Below, piece after piece: positions 55,784 through 64,000 of a stretch of 64,000 nt of DNA. The translations under genes were made by a program, and so were the position numbers. The notes under the pieces are model-generated. The model saw only the letters and a list, made by a program, of their open reading frames with translations, ran no database searches and had not been told where the DNA came from. Every line of letters begins with the position of its first letter. Position 1 is the first letter of the stretch. Where the stretch lies: the NCBI RefSeq assembly GCF_036242395.1, contig NZ_CP108458.1:2976001-3040000 (forward strand), written 5' to 3'. Source of the stretch: Kitasatospora sp. NBC_01266. GTDB lineage: Bacteria > Actinomycetota > Actinomycetes > Streptomycetales > Streptomycetaceae.

Positions 55784-57184
55784 TCAGGCCTCCTCGGTGG
55801 CCTCGGCCTCAGCGGCGGGGGTCTCCTCGGCGGCGGGGGTCTCGACGGTCTCAGCCGTCTCGTCCTCCTCGTCGAAGTTGATCTCCTCGCCGTTGGTGTC
55901 CTTCACCGTGGCGGCCTCGACGACCAGGGCCAGCGCCTTGCCGCGGGCGACCTCGCCGACCAGCAGCGGGACCTGGTTGCCCTGGACGACCTGCTGGGCG
56001 AACTGGTCCGGGGTCAGGCCCGAGCCGGCGGCGCGGCGGATCAGGTGCTCGGTGAGCTCCTCCTGGTTGACGCCCACCTCCTCCTTGGCCACGATCTCGT
56101 CCAGCACGAACTGGGTCTTGATGCCCTTCTTCGCCTGCTCCTCGGTCTCCGCGTCGAACTCCTCGCGGGTCTTGCCCTGGGCGGCGAGGTAGCCCTCCAG
56201 GTTCTGCCCGATCGGCTCGAGCTGGTGGTGCTCGAGGTTGTGCGTGCGGGTCTCGATCTCGTCCTTGAGGAGCTTCTCCGGGAAGGCGATCTCGACCTTC
56301 TCCAGCAGCGCGTCCAGGACGCGCTCCTGGGCCTGGGTGGCCTGGTCGAACTCCTTCATCCGGCCCAGACGACCGCGCGAGTCCTCGCGCAGCGCCTCCA
56401 GGGTGTCGAACTCGCTGGCCAGCTGGGCGAACTCGTCGTCCAGCTCGGGCAGCTCCTTCTCCTGGACGGCGGTGACCGTGACGGTCACCTCGGAGCTCTT
56501 GCCGGCCTGGGTGCCGCCCTTGAGCTCGGTGCCGAAGGCCTTCGACTCGCCGGCCGACAGGCCGATGACGGCCTCGTCGATGCCGTCCAGCAGACGGCCG
56601 GAGCCGATCTCGTAGCTCACGCCGGTGGCGGTGCCGTCCTCGGGGACCTCACCGTCGACCTTGGCCTCGAGGTCGATCACCACGATGTCGCCCTCGGCGG
56701 CAGCGCGCTCGACGTCCTTGACCGAGGAGAAGCGCTCGCGCAGCTGCTCCAGCGACTTGGCGACGTCCTCGTCGGTGACCTCGATCGGGTCAACCTCGAC
56801 GGAGATCTCGGAGAACTCCGGCAGGGTGATCTCCGGGCGGACGTCCACCTCGGCGACGAAGGTCAGGCCGCTCTTGGCGAGGTCCTCGACACCCTGGATG
56901 TCGGTGATGTCCGGCTGCCCGAGGACCTCGATCTTGCCCTCGTCGACCGCCTGCGTGTAGAAGCGCGGCAGGGCGTCGTTCACGGCCTCTTCGAGGACGG
57001 CGGCGCGGCCGAAGCGCTGGTCGATGACCCGGGCCGGGATCTTGCCCTTACGGAAGCCGGGAACCGTGACCTGCTGGTTGATCTTCTGGTACGCCGCGTC
57101 GAGGCTGGGCTTGAGCTCCTCGAAGGGCACCTCGACGGTGAGTCGAACCCGGGTCGGGTTCAGAGTCTCGACGGCGCTCTTCAC
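55784..57184 (-). CDS. tig: Trigger factor
   Basis: 466 aa ribosome-associated chaperone. The ribosome-binding signature is GFRKGKIP (about 43-50). The PPIase-like domain includes [20 protein letters not shown], and the helical C-terminal arms cover ~240-430. A very acidic Glu/Ala/Thr-rich tail closes the protein. GTG 57184 has AGGAGA 7 nt upstream; the in-frame extension to 57289 has no family match. It lies upstream of the clpP-clpX genes, as usual. Confidence 0.97.
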   Translation of the reverse strand: MKSAVETLNPTRVRLTVEVPFEELKPSLDAAYQKINQQVTVPGFRKGKIPARVIDQRFGRAAVLEEAVNDALPRFYTQAVDEGKIEVLGQPDITDIQGVEDLAKSGLTFVAEVDVRPEITLPEFSEISVEVDPIEVTDEDVAKSLEQLRERFSSVKDVERAAAEGDIVVIDLEAKVDGEVPEDGTATGVSYEIGSGRLLDGIDEAVIGLSAGESKAFGTELKGGTQAGKSSEVTVTVTAVQEKELPELDDEFAQLASEFDTLEALREDSRGRLGRMKEFDQATQAQERVLDALLEKVEIAFPEKLLKDEIETRTHNLEHHQLEPIGQNLEGYLAAQGKTREEFDAETEEQAKKGIKTQFVLDEIVAKEEVGVNQEELTEHLIRRAAGSGLTPDQFAQQVVQGNQVPLLVGEVARGKALALVVEAATVKDTNGEEINFDEEDETAETVETPAAEETPAAEAEATEEA

Positions 57185-57430
57185 GGTTTGGTCTCCTATG
57201 GGGCTTGCGGTCGGCTGGTCTGCCTGCGAACCGAGACCCTCGCGGGCCGCGGGCCGGGCAGACGGGTGATGAGCCACCTGGTGCGGCATCTCCCGTATGG
57301 GGTGGACGGCGAGCGGCCCGGTCCCCGACTGCCGGGGAATGGGCGGTGGCTCTTCCGCCAGCGGCCCATCCTACCGGTACCACAAAGCCACCTCGCCGAC
57401 GGCCGTGGCCGCCGTCTGTGATGGTGATGG

Positions 57431-57504
57431 TCGGGGTGACCGGATTCGAACCGACGGCCTTCCGCTCCCAAAGCGGACGCGCTACCAAACTGCGCCACAC
57501 CCCG
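57431..57504 (-). tRNA. tRNA-Pro(TGG)
   Basis: 74 nt. Acceptor CGGGGTG/CACCCCG, anticodon stem TCCGC/GCGGA with loop TTTGGGA giving anticodon TGG (reads CCA/CCG), and T-arm TCGGTTCGAATCCGG. CCA is not encoded. It is divergent from tRNA-Gly. Confidence 0.96.
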
Positions 57505-57547
57505 CACTTTGCGAGAGGAAGCGTACACGCCGGGCCCATCCGGCTCG

Positions 57548-57574
57548 CCGATATTCGGGCCGCCAATATTCAGG
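57548..57574. repeat. Direct repeat CCnATATTCnGG between divergent tRNA genes
   Basis: CCGATATTCGGG (57548-57559) and CCAATATTCAGG (57563-57574) match at 9 of 12 positions and are spaced 15 bp. Each unit is also nearly self-complementary. The region 57505-57661 should contain both tRNA promoters. Confidence 0.45.
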
Positions 57575-57661
57575 ACATCGAAGGCGCGTGCGCGCCGGGC
57601 GCCCGACCAGGTACGCTGATCCCCGTCCGGTCCGGCCGATCAGCCGAGCGCGGACGTCTGT

Positions 57662-57732
57662 GCGGGCGTAGCTCAATGGTAGAGCCCTAGTCTTCCAAAC
57701 TAGTCACGCGAGTTCGATTCTCGTCGCCCGCT
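57662..57732 (+). tRNA. tRNA-Gly(TCC)
   Basis: 71 nt. Acceptor GCGGGCG/CGCCCGC, D-arm AGCTCAATGGTAGAGC, anticodon loop CTTCCAA giving TCC (reads GGA/GGG), T-arm GCGAGTTCGATTCTCGT. No CCA is encoded. Confidence 0.96.
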
Positions 57733-57740
57733 CTGTCCCC

Positions 57741-57770
57741 AAGGCCCCGGCTTTCGCGAGCCGGGGCCTT
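57741..57770 (+). terminator. tRNA-Gly terminator
   Basis: 12-bp arms (57741-57752 and 57759-57770) with loop TTCGCG, 8 nt after the tRNA. Confidence 0.85.
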
Positions 57771-57819
57771 TGGCATGCCCGGAGGCGGCGTGCCCGGATG
57801 CGAGGCAGGAGGAGGGCGG

Positions 57820-58629
57820 GTGGACCCCGAGCAGCGACTAGCGGTCATTCGACGCGGTGTGGTGCGGGAAATGGCGCGTTATGGGCGGGAGTTCACCATC
57901 GACGGCGCCGTGGTGCGCGGCCCGGGCAGCACCGCGGTGGCGGTGCGCGAGCACCCGGGGCCGGACGGTGGCCATGTCGACCTCGGCTTCGTGCTGACCC
58001 TGGGCAGCGCCGAGGCGCCGGTGCTCTGGGACTGCACGGCGGGTCTGGGCACCACCGAGGAGGAACGGCTCGACAACGCGGTGCGGATGTGGGCCGGCAC
58101 CACGGCCGCCACGGTGGTGGAGTTCCTGGAGCGCCAGGGCCGGCACGGCGACCACCTGCGGCTGCCCGCGCTGCCGGGCTGGCAGGCGGTGCAGGGCCCG
58201 GCCACCGTCTTCGGCTTCCAGAGCGCGCGGCTCTCCGACTGGCTGGGCGGGCGCGAGCTGATGGCCGAACTGGGCGGCACCCTGGCCGGGGAGTTGACGG
58301 ACCCTCGGCTGAACGGCGTGAAGCTCTTCCTGGGCGGCCGGGCGGGCGACGAGGTGGCCGAGGTCCGGGTGAACGGCACGGTGGCGCAGGCCACTTCACG
58401 GGCACTGGGCGGCCTGGACTGGCCGCGGGGCGAACGCTTCTGCTGGGCGCGGCTGTTCGTGCTGCTGGCGGCGGACGAGCCCGGCCTGGCCGCGGTGCGC
58501 GCGGCCGAGGCCGCGCCGCCGTTGCCACCGGCATATCCGATGGCGCTCGACCCGGTCGCCGCCGGGCCGGTGGCACGGCGGCGCGAGGCGATCGGCCGCT
58601 GGTGGCGGACCAGACGCGCCGGGCAGTGA
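57820..58629 (+). CDS. Conserved actinomycete protein of unknown function
   Basis: 269 aa, soluble. Recognisable blocks are GREFTIDGAVVRGPGSTAVAV, PVLWDCTAGLGTTEEERLDNAVRMW and GWQAVQGPATVFGF. The C-terminus is Arg-rich (IGRWWRTRRAG). GTG 57820 is preceded by AGGAGG at 7 nt; an upstream ATG at 57775 has no such site and falls just after the tRNA-Gly terminator. I cannot assign a fold or function. Confidence 0.8.
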   Translation: MDPEQRLAVIRRGVVREMARYGREFTIDGAVVRGPGSTAVAVREHPGPDGGHVDLGFVLTLGSAEAPVLWDCTAGLGTTEEERLDNAVRMWAGTTAATVVEFLERQGRHGDHLRLPALPGWQAVQGPATVFGFQSARLSDWLGGRELMAELGGTLAGELTDPRLNGVKLFLGGRAGDEVAEVRVNGTVAQATSRALGGLDWPRGERFCWARLFVLLAADEPGLAAVRAAEAAPPLPPAYPMALDPVAAGPVARRREAIGRWWRTRRAGQ

Positions 58630-58664
58630 GCCGGGCGGATGCCGAGGCGTCAGCTGGCCGGGCG

Positions 58665-58859
58665 TCAGGTCCCGATGTTGGAGAGCGTCTTGGCGACCTG
58701 CGCCAGGAAGTCCTGGATCGGCTTGGCCGCCGTGGACTGGTTCAGCATGAAGCCGAAGAGCGCCGCCAGGATGGCGTGCGGGATCTTGATCGACTTGTTG
58801 CGGATGAAGATGATCAGGATGATGCCGAACAGGACCAGCGCGGAGACGGAGAGTGCCAC
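58665..58859 (-). CDS. Small two-helix membrane protein (64 aa)
   Basis: The first hydrophobic segment ALSVSALVLFGIILIIFI (2-19) is followed by the basic stretch RNKSIKI and a second segment (about 27-42, HAILAALFGFML). The tail NQSTAAKPIQDFLAQVAKTL is amphipathic. GTG 58859 has AGGAAGTGA upstream. It resembles small conserved membrane proteins seen repeatedly in streptomycete genomes. The function is unknown. Confidence 0.75.
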   Translation of the reverse strand: MALSVSALVLFGIILIIFIRNKSIKIPHAILAALFGFMLNQSTAAKPIQDFLAQVAKTLSNIGT

Positions 58860-59204
58860 CCGGACTCACTTCCTCATGTCGTGGCGGTATGGACCACGGC
58901 CTGTCCGACGGTCCCGAGACGCAACCCGCCGCCACCCCCGTGCCCCCGAGATCCGGCCAGTCCCGCCCCAGACTCAGTGTGGTCGACCGTGCCGACTGCG
59001 TAAAGGACTTGCCGCTGACCCGTGCCGAACATCCTGCGATGTGAGACGAGTTTCCGTCGGACGAGACGATAACCCACTGGAGTTGACGGAGCGTCGGCGG
59101 GGGCGTCCACCTGGGCCGTTCGTCCACCGATCAGCTGCCGGACAGGGCAACCGGATTTGGCCGAAGATCACCGGTGCCGGGTGGTTGATCATTGACAGGA
59201 GCGA
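58860..59204. other. 345-bp region without a recognised gene
   Basis: It should contain the promoter of the 64-aa protein gene. The only structure noticed is TGACG-G-AGCGTC near 59085-59095, a partial copy of the dyad at 6204 and 45584. Frames here lack family resemblance. Confidence 0.4.
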
Positions 59205-60437
59205 TCAGGCCCGCCACAGCAGCAGCACCGCCCGGTCGTCGTTGATGTCCTTGGCCACCGTCTCGATCAGCCGCACCGCCGCACCCGAACTGTCGCTGCC
59301 CAGCTGGGCGCCCGCCACCAGCCGGTCGGCCTCGCCCATCAGCCGGTCCATGCCCTCGGAGAGGTCGCGCCCGGGCGCTTCGACCATGCCGTCGGTGCAG
59401 AGCAGCAGCACGTCCCCGGGGCCCAGCCGGCCGCGCACCCCCTCGAACTTGGCGCCGTCGTAGAGGCCGAGCAGCGGGCCCTCGGTGGCCTCCTTGACCT
59501 CCCAGCGCCCGGCGCCGGCCAGCCGCTGCATGCCGGGCAGGTGGCCCGCCGAGAGCAGCTCGTACTCCCCGGTGTCCAGGTCCAGCGCGAGGTGCACCGC
59601 ACTGGCGAAGCCCTCCTCCCAGTCCTGGCGCAGCAGGTAGCCGTTGGCGGCGGGCAGGAACTCGTGCGGGGAGAGCGAGCCGAGCAGCCCGCCGAAGGCA
59701 CCGGAGAGCAGCAGCGCCCGCGAGCCGGCGTCCATCCCCTTGCCCGAGACGTCGGCCAGCACGACCTCCAGCATCCGCCGTCCCGGCCCGGTGCGGGCCG
59801 CGACCACGAAGTCACCGGAGAAGGACTGCCCGCCCGCCGGGCGCAGCGCCATGTCGGCGTGCCAGCCGTCCGGCAGCTTCGGCAGCCGGCTCTGCACCTT
59901 GAGCCGCTCGCGCAGGTCGAAGAGCATCGAGCCGCCGCCGCGCCAGGGCACCCCGACCCGGCTGCGGAACTGGGCCAGCAGCAGGCCGGCCACGCCGACC
60001 GCGCCGACCACCAGGGCCGCGCCCGGGGTGACGCCGAAGACGTACTCGTCGGGCCGGCTGCTGGCCGCGCGCTCGCCGGTGTGGATCACCGACTCGGTGG
60101 ACAGGCCGAGCGCGGCGGTCGCGTAGAGCAGCACCAGCGAGACCGGGCGCAGCAGCAGCGAGCCGACCAGGATCGGCAGCACCAGGGCGGTCGGCGGGAC
60201 CCAGGCGGGGATCCAGACGTTGAGCGCGACCAGCAGCGGGACCAGCAGGAGCAGCACCGCGAAGGCGAGCCAGTCGGCGGCGTCGCCGCGGAAGTAGTCC
60301 ACCCCGGTCCGGCGCAGGGTGCGGCGGGCCCGGTAGAGGCGCTTGCGCAACCGGGCCGTGAGGGGATCCGCGGCCGCTTTCGCCGTGGTCCCCGTCGCAC
60401 TCGTCTGGGGCGGTGTGCCCGGCGTGCTGCCAGCCAT
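59205..60437 (-). CDS. Membrane-anchored PP2C (SpoIIE/RsbU-type) serine phosphatase
   Basis: 410 aa. The N-terminal membrane part has about four helices (57-~155, LAFAVLLLLVPLLVALNV, LVVGAVGVAGLLLAQF). The phosphatase domain (about 185-405) has SFSGDFVVAA, VLADVSGKGMDAGSRALLL, LLSAGHLPGM and LLLCTDGMVEA, retaining the metal-binding Asp residues. Such enzymes dephosphorylate anti-anti-sigma factors in partner-switch circuits, which are numerous in streptomycetes. There is no PAS, GAF or kinase domain and no partner genes nearby, so the target is unknown. Confidence 0.92.
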   Translation of the reverse strand: MAGSTPGTPPQTSATGTTAKAAADPLTARLRKRLYRARRTLRRTGVDYFRGDAADWLAFAVLLLLVPLLVALNVWIPAWVPPTALVLPILVGSLLLRPVSLVLLYATAALGLSTESVIHTGERAASSRPDEYVFGVTPGAALVVGAVGVAGLLLAQFRSRVGVPWRGGGSMLFDLRERLKVQSRLPKLPDGWHADMALRPAGGQSFSGDFVVAARTGPGRRMLEVVLADVSGKGMDAGSRALLLSGAFGGLLGSLSPHEFLPAANGYLLRQDWEEGFASAVHLALDLDTGEYELLSAGHLPGMQRLAGAGRWEVKEATEGPLLGLYDGAKFEGVRGRLGPGDVLLLCTDGMVEAPGRDLSEGMDRLMGEADRLVAGAQLGSDSSGAAVRLIETVAKDINDDRAVLLLWRA

Positions 60438-60681
60438 GGGGCCCGACCTTATCCAGCGGGGGCGTCCCGCGTCGACGGGCGTTCACCAGCTCTCCGCGCT
60501 GACGCTCGATTTCGGCCGGGCGGCGCGGGCCGCCAGGGGCTCACCAGGGGCTCGCGGCGGCAGCGCCGGGGGCAGCGCAGGGCGCGTCATCGCAGCGTGC
60601 GCCGGTGTATCGAGCCGTCCGCCGCGCGTGCCGGATGGCGATCGGCTCGCCCGGGACCGGCCCGGGTGATAGCTGTGGCAT

Positions 60682-61980
60682 ATGACACAGCCTGCCGAGC
60701 CGGAGGGCGCCTCCGACGACGCGCCCCAGGAGGCACTCAGCCTGCGACCGCTCGCGGCGGCCGACTGGGACGCCTGGTACGACGCGCTGGAGGTGGCCTT
60801 CGGAGAGGTTGAGGCGGCCGAGCGCCGGGCGCTGTGGCGCGCGCTGACCGAGGTGGACCGTGCGCTCGGCGTCTGGGACGGCGCGGTACCGGTCGGCTCG
60901 GCCGCCGCCTGGACGTTCCGGATGGCGGTGCCCGGCGGCGCGGTGCTGCCCACCGCCGGGGTGACCATGGTCGGGGTGGCGCCCACCCACCGGCGGCGCG
61001 GGGTGCTGACCGCGCTGATGCGCCATCAGCTGGACGAGATCCACGAGCTCGGCGAGTCGCTGGCGGTGCTGAAAGCCTCCGAGCCGGGCATCTACGGGCG
61101 GTACGGCTATGGCCTGGCCGGCTGGAAGCTCGACGTGCGGATCGCCCGCAGCCGGGTGCGGATCCTTGGTCCCGGCCCGGGGCGGGCGCAGCAGCAGCGG
61201 ATCCGGCTGCGGCTGGCCGACCCGGCGCGGAGCTCGGCGGCCTGCGAGCGGTTGTACGCCCGCCAGGTGCCGCCGCGCCCCGGCATGCTGGCCCGCCGCC
61301 CCGGCTGGGACCGGCTGTCGCTGCTCGACCCGCCCGAGGAGCGGCAGGGGCACACCGCGCTGCAGTGCGTGCTGGCCGAGGACCGGCGGGACGGCGAACT
61401 GCTGGGCTACGCGCGCTACTCGACCAAGGTGGAGTGGCAGCACGGCGGCGCGGCGGGCGAGGTGCGGGTGCGCGAGGTGACGGCCGCCGAGCCCGCGGCG
61501 CACGCGGCGCTCTGGGCGTATCTGCTGGATCTGGACCTGACCGACACGGTGCTGGCGGAGAACCTGCCGGTGGACGATCCGCTGCTGCACCTGGTATCGG
61601 ACCCGCGCCGGCTCTGCCCGCAGCTCTCCGACTCGCTCTTCGTGCGGCTGGTGGAGGTGGGCGACGCGCTGCGCTCGCGACGGTACGCGGCGCCGGTGGA
61701 CGTGGTGCTGGAAGTGGCGGACGAGTTCTGCCCGTGGAACACCGGGCGCTGGCACCTGCACAGCGCGGGTCCGGCCACCGCCGCGGCCTGCGAGCCCACC
61801 GACGCGCCCGCCGATCTCGCGCTCTCGGTACGGGAGTTGGGCGCGGCCTACCTGGGCGGCGGCACGCTGGCCGCGCTGGCCCGGGCCGGGCTGGTCCGCG
61901 AACTGCGCCCCGGCGCGCTGGCGGCGGCGTCGCACGCCTTCGCCTGGGACGTGGCGCCCTGGCTGCCGCACGAGTTCTGA
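60682..61980 (+). CDS. Eis-like GNAT N-acetyltransferase
   Basis: 432 aa. The N-terminal GNAT domain has the acetyl-CoA loop VAPTHRRRGVLTALM (about 97-112) and YGRYGYGLAGW (about 138-148), both typical of the Eis family. A second degenerate GNAT domain and an SCP2-like C-terminal domain follow. The terminal carboxylate (…LPHEF) is the expected catalytic acid in Eis enzymes. Mycobacterial Eis acetylates aminoglycosides at several amines and also protein lysines; the substrate here is unknown. It is divergent from the phosphatase gene. Confidence 0.92.
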   Translation: MTQPAEPEGASDDAPQEALSLRPLAAADWDAWYDALEVAFGEVEAAERRALWRALTEVDRALGVWDGAVPVGSAAAWTFRMAVPGGAVLPTAGVTMVGVAPTHRRRGVLTALMRHQLDEIHELGESLAVLKASEPGIYGRYGYGLAGWKLDVRIARSRVRILGPGPGRAQQQRIRLRLADPARSSAACERLYARQVPPRPGMLARRPGWDRLSLLDPPEERQGHTALQCVLAEDRRDGELLGYARYSTKVEWQHGGAAGEVRVREVTAAEPAAHAALWAYLLDLDLTDTVLAENLPVDDPLLHLVSDPRRLCPQLSDSLFVRLVEVGDALRSRRYAAPVDVVLEVADEFCPWNTGRWHLHSAGPATAAACEPTDAPADLALSVRELGAAYLGGGTLAALARAGLVRELRPGALAAASHAFAWDVAPWLPHEF

Positions 61981-62010
61981 ACGCCCGTGCGGCGCGCCAG
62001 GGGCGCGGGG

Positions 62011-62499
62011 TCAGCCCTGCTGCGGGTGGTGGGCCGGGATGGGGGGCAGCTCACCGGTGGCCTCGTAGGCCGTCAGCATCTCGATCCGGCGGGTGTGCCG
62101 CTCCTCGTTGCTGTACGGGGTGTTGAGGAAGACCTCGATGAACTTGGTCATCTCCTCCCGGGTGTGCATCCGCCCGCCGACGCTGATCACGTTGGCGTTG
62201 TTGTGCTCGCGGCCCAGCGCGGCGGTCTGCTCGCTCCAGGCCAGCACGGCGCGCACGCCCTTGACCTTGTTGGCGGCGATCTGCTCGCCGTTGCCCGAGC
62301 CGCCGATCACGACGCCCAGCGCCTCGGGGTCGGCGGCGGTGCGCTCGGCGGCGCGCAGGCAGAACGGCGGGTAGTCGTCCTGTGCGTCGTAGACGTGCGG
62401 GCCGCAGTCGATCGGCTCGTGGCCGGCCTCCTTGAGCCACTCGACGAGGTGGTTCTTCAGTTCGAATCCGGCATGGTCGGAACCCAGATACACGCGCAT
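62011..62499 (-). CDS. rpiB: Ribose-5-phosphate isomerase B
   Basis: 162 aa, interconverts ribose-5-P and ribulose-5-P. It starts MRVYLGSDHAGFELK; the active-site loop GGSGNGEQIAANKVKGVRA lacks the Cys base of E. coli RpiB and has Glu (E72) instead, as in Mycobacterium tuberculosis RpiB. EHNNANVISVGGR is intact. It is a single gene convergent with the acetyltransferase gene and divergent from the permease. Confidence 0.96.
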   Translation of the reverse strand: MRVYLGSDHAGFELKNHLVEWLKEAGHEPIDCGPHVYDAQDDYPPFCLRAAERTAADPEALGVVIGGSGNGEQIAANKVKGVRAVLAWSEQTAALGREHNNANVISVGGRMHTREEMTKFIEVFLNTPYSNEERHTRRIEMLTAYEATGELPPIPAHHPQQG

Positions 62500-62570
62500 G
62501 GGGAGAAGTGTGGCACGCGGGTCGCCGGTCGTCGGCGAAGGGCGGGCACCACGTCACCTCAGCGCGGGCG

Positions 62571-62699
62571 CATCCGGAACATCACGCTCGGTCATGACCC
62601 GTTCCGGATGGTGAGCCCAGCGGGTGGCTTCTTGGCACCCGCTCACCGCCCACCGGATAGTGAGACGGGTCGTCCGCTCACCGAACGTCTGGATCCCCG
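62571..62699 (+). promoter_or_regulatory. Structured region upstream of the amino-acid permease
   Basis: An inverted pair CATCCGGAAC (62571-62580) and GTTCCGGATG (62601-62610), a hairpin AGCGGGTG/CACCCGCT (62619-62643), and a direct repeat CCGGATGGTGAG / CCGGATAGTGAG (62604-62615, 62653-62664). It looks like an operator pair or a folded leader. No known riboswitch consensus is recognised. Confidence 0.45.
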
Positions 62700-64000
62700 A
62701 TGACCACCACCGCCCCGTCGGCGCCCAGCGCCGCCCCCGAGGCGACGGCCACCGCCGGCCCGCAGCTCACCCACGGCCTGAAGCAGCGCCACCTCTCGAT
62801 GATCGCGCTCGGCGGAGTCATCGGGGCCGGCCTCTTCGTCGGCTCCGGCGCGGGCATCGCGGCGGCCGGCCCCGGGGTGATCCTCGCCTTCACGCTCTCC
62901 GGCCTGCTGGTCATGCTGATCATGCGGATGCTCGGCGAGATGTCGGCCGCCCACCCCGCCTCCGGCTCCTTCTCGGTGCACGCCGAGCGGGAGATCGGCC
63001 CCTGGGCCGGGGTCACGGCGGGCTGGATGTACTGGGTGATGCTCTGCTGCGGGGTGGCCGCCGAGGCCACCGCGGCCGGCTCGATCATGAACTCCTGGCT
63101 CCCCGGCGTGCCCGGCTGGGCCTGGGTGGGCGTCTTCATGGCCTTCTTCTGCGCCAGCAACCTGACGGCGGTGAAGAACTTCGGCGAGTTCGAGTTCTGG
63201 TTCGCCGCCATCAAGATCACCGCGATCGTGGCCTTCCTGGCGCTGGGCGTGCTGGGCGTCACCGGCGTGCTGGGCAGCGCGCCCGGCACCGCCAACCTGA
63301 CCGGCCACGGCGGCTTCCTGCCGCACGGCGCCGGCGGCCTGATCACCGGCCTGCTCGCCTCGGTCTTCGCCTACGGCGGGCTGGAGACGGTGACCATCGC
63401 CGCCGCCGAGTCCGACGACCCGCGCCGCAACGTGGCCAACGCGGTGCGCACCGCGGTCTGGCGGATCGCGATCTTCTACATCGGCTCGATGGCCCTGGTG
63501 GTCACTCTGGTGCCCTGGAACGACCCCGATGTGGTCAAGCTGGGCCCGTACGTGACGGTGCTCCAGTTCCTGCACGTGCCCGGCGCCGCCCAGGTGATGC
63601 AGGCCGTGGTGCTGATCGCGCTGCTCAGCGCGATGAACGCGAACATCTACGGCTCCTCCCGGATGGCCTTCTCGCTGGTCTCCCGGGGCCAGGGACCGCG
63701 CGCGCTGGCGAAGGTGAGCGGCGGGGTGCCGCGGCTGGCGGTGCTGGCCTCCTGCGGCTTCGGCTTCGCCGCCGTGCTGGCCGGCTACTGGTGGCCGGAC
63801 ACCGTGTTCAGCTGGCTGATGAACACCACCGGCGTGGCGATCCTGGTGGTCTGGCTCTTCATCGCCGTGGCCCAGCTGCGGATGCGCCGCCGGCTGGAGC
63901 GCGAGTCCCCCGAGCTGCTGACCGTGCGGATGTGGGCCTTCCCGTACCTGACCTGGGTGGCGCTGGCCGGTGTGGTGGGCGTGCTGGCCCTGATGACCAC
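62700..64000 (+). CDS. APC-family amino-acid permease, 3' end outside the window
   Basis: 433 codons visible, about 12 membrane helices. It starts after a 25-residue Ala/Thr/Pro head with LKQRHLSMIALGGVIGAGLFVGSGAGI, the consensus of the AAT subgroup (GabP, AnsP, ProY-like). FGEFEFWFAAIKITAI and AYGGLETVTIAAAESDDPRRNV are the other family blocks. The substrate (GABA, Asn, Pro or another amino acid) cannot be told. The gene continues past the right edge. Confidence 0.95.
   Translation, partial: MTTTAPSAPSAAPEATATAGPQLTHGLKQRHLSMIALGGVIGAGLFVGSGAGIAAAGPGVILAFTLSGLLVMLIMRMLGEMSAAHPASGSFSVHAEREIGPWAGVTAGWMYWVMLCCGVAAEATAAGSIMNSWLPGVPGWAWVGVFMAFFCASNLTAVKNFGEFEFWFAAIKITAIVAFLALGVLGVTGVLGSAPGTANLTGHGGFLPHGAGGLITGLLASVFAYGGLETVTIAAAESDDPRRNVANAVRTAVWRIAIFYIGSMALVVTLVPWNDPDVVKLGPYVTVLQFLHVPGAAQVMQAVVLIALLSAMNANIYGSSRMAFSLVSRGQGPRALAKVSGGVPRLAVLASCGFGFAAVLAGYWWPDTVFSWLMNTTGVAILVVWLFIAVAQLRMRRRLERESPELLTVRMWAFPYLTWVALAGVVGVLALMT

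Noticed and set aside
58874..59110. 78-codon minus-strand frame upstream of the small membrane protein
   Set aside because: No RBS, no plausible fold, and it overlaps the expected promoter region of the 64-aa gene.

Overview
This window is high-GC actinobacterial chromosome. Gene content, gene order, pervasive G/C third positions, GTG starts and C-rich coding strands point to Streptomycetaceae (Streptomyces, Kitasatospora or Streptacidiphilus). The genus cannot be fixed from the sequence alone. The order comEC-comEA-degV-leuS ... rsfS-nadD ... proA-proB-obg-rpmA-rplU-rne-radical SAM pair-rodA-pbp2-mreDCB-ndk-folC-valS ... clpX-clpP2-clpP1-tig ... rpiB is a conserved core-chromosome arrangement of this family. 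Nearly everything is on the minus strand. I saw no transposase, integrase, prophage or CRISPR array.

Layout. 1-5 kb: DNA-uptake pair comEC (cut by the window edge) and comEA, a DegV-family lipid-binding protein, and a membrane-anchored coiled-coil protein. 5-9.4 kb: a WYL regulator and leuS, the latter behind a short leader peptide with three consecutive Leu codons and an intrinsic terminator. 9.4-15.3 kb: the most accessory-looking stretch, with an HTH regulator, two MFS transporters, an XRE/MmyB-type regulator and three identical tRNA-Ala(GGC) genes. 15.4-20.9 kb: histidine phosphatase, rsfS, a degenerate LCP/LytR_C protein, nadD, two tiny membrane proteins and an M48 peptidase. 20.9-26.4 kb: a DUF2079-type membrane protein, an OmpR-type two-component system, and two membrane proteins sharing a cytoplasmic N-terminal motif.

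26.4-39 kb: proline biosynthesis (proA, proB), the ribosome-assembly group obg-rpmA-rplU, a very long RNase E/G, and the DUF2344/radical-SAM pair. 39-45.3 kb: the elongation and spore-wall cluster rodA, pbp2, mreD, mreC, mreB. 45.6-51.4 kb: ndk, a DUF4233 protein, folC, an unknown protein and valS. 51.5-57.2 kb: a proline-rich anchored protein and the proteostasis group clpX, clpP2, clpP1, tig with a ClgR-like box. 57.4-64 kb: tRNA-Pro and tRNA-Gly, unknown genes, a PP2C phosphatase, an Eis-like acetyltransferase, rpiB and the start of an amino-acid permease.

The strongest regulatory observations are the leuS attenuator and a recurrent leaderless-promoter pattern: a TAnnnT hexamer 6-8 nt before the start codon of at least a dozen genes. 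Other points worth checking are a probable CTG start overlapping the rsfS stop, a sharp codon-usage break inside the histidine kinase at its TM2/HAMP junction, a palindrome over the rplU promoter, and helically phased CTGA repeats upstream of the response regulator. Most of the window is ordinary housekeeping sequence; I do not claim a wholly new system in it.
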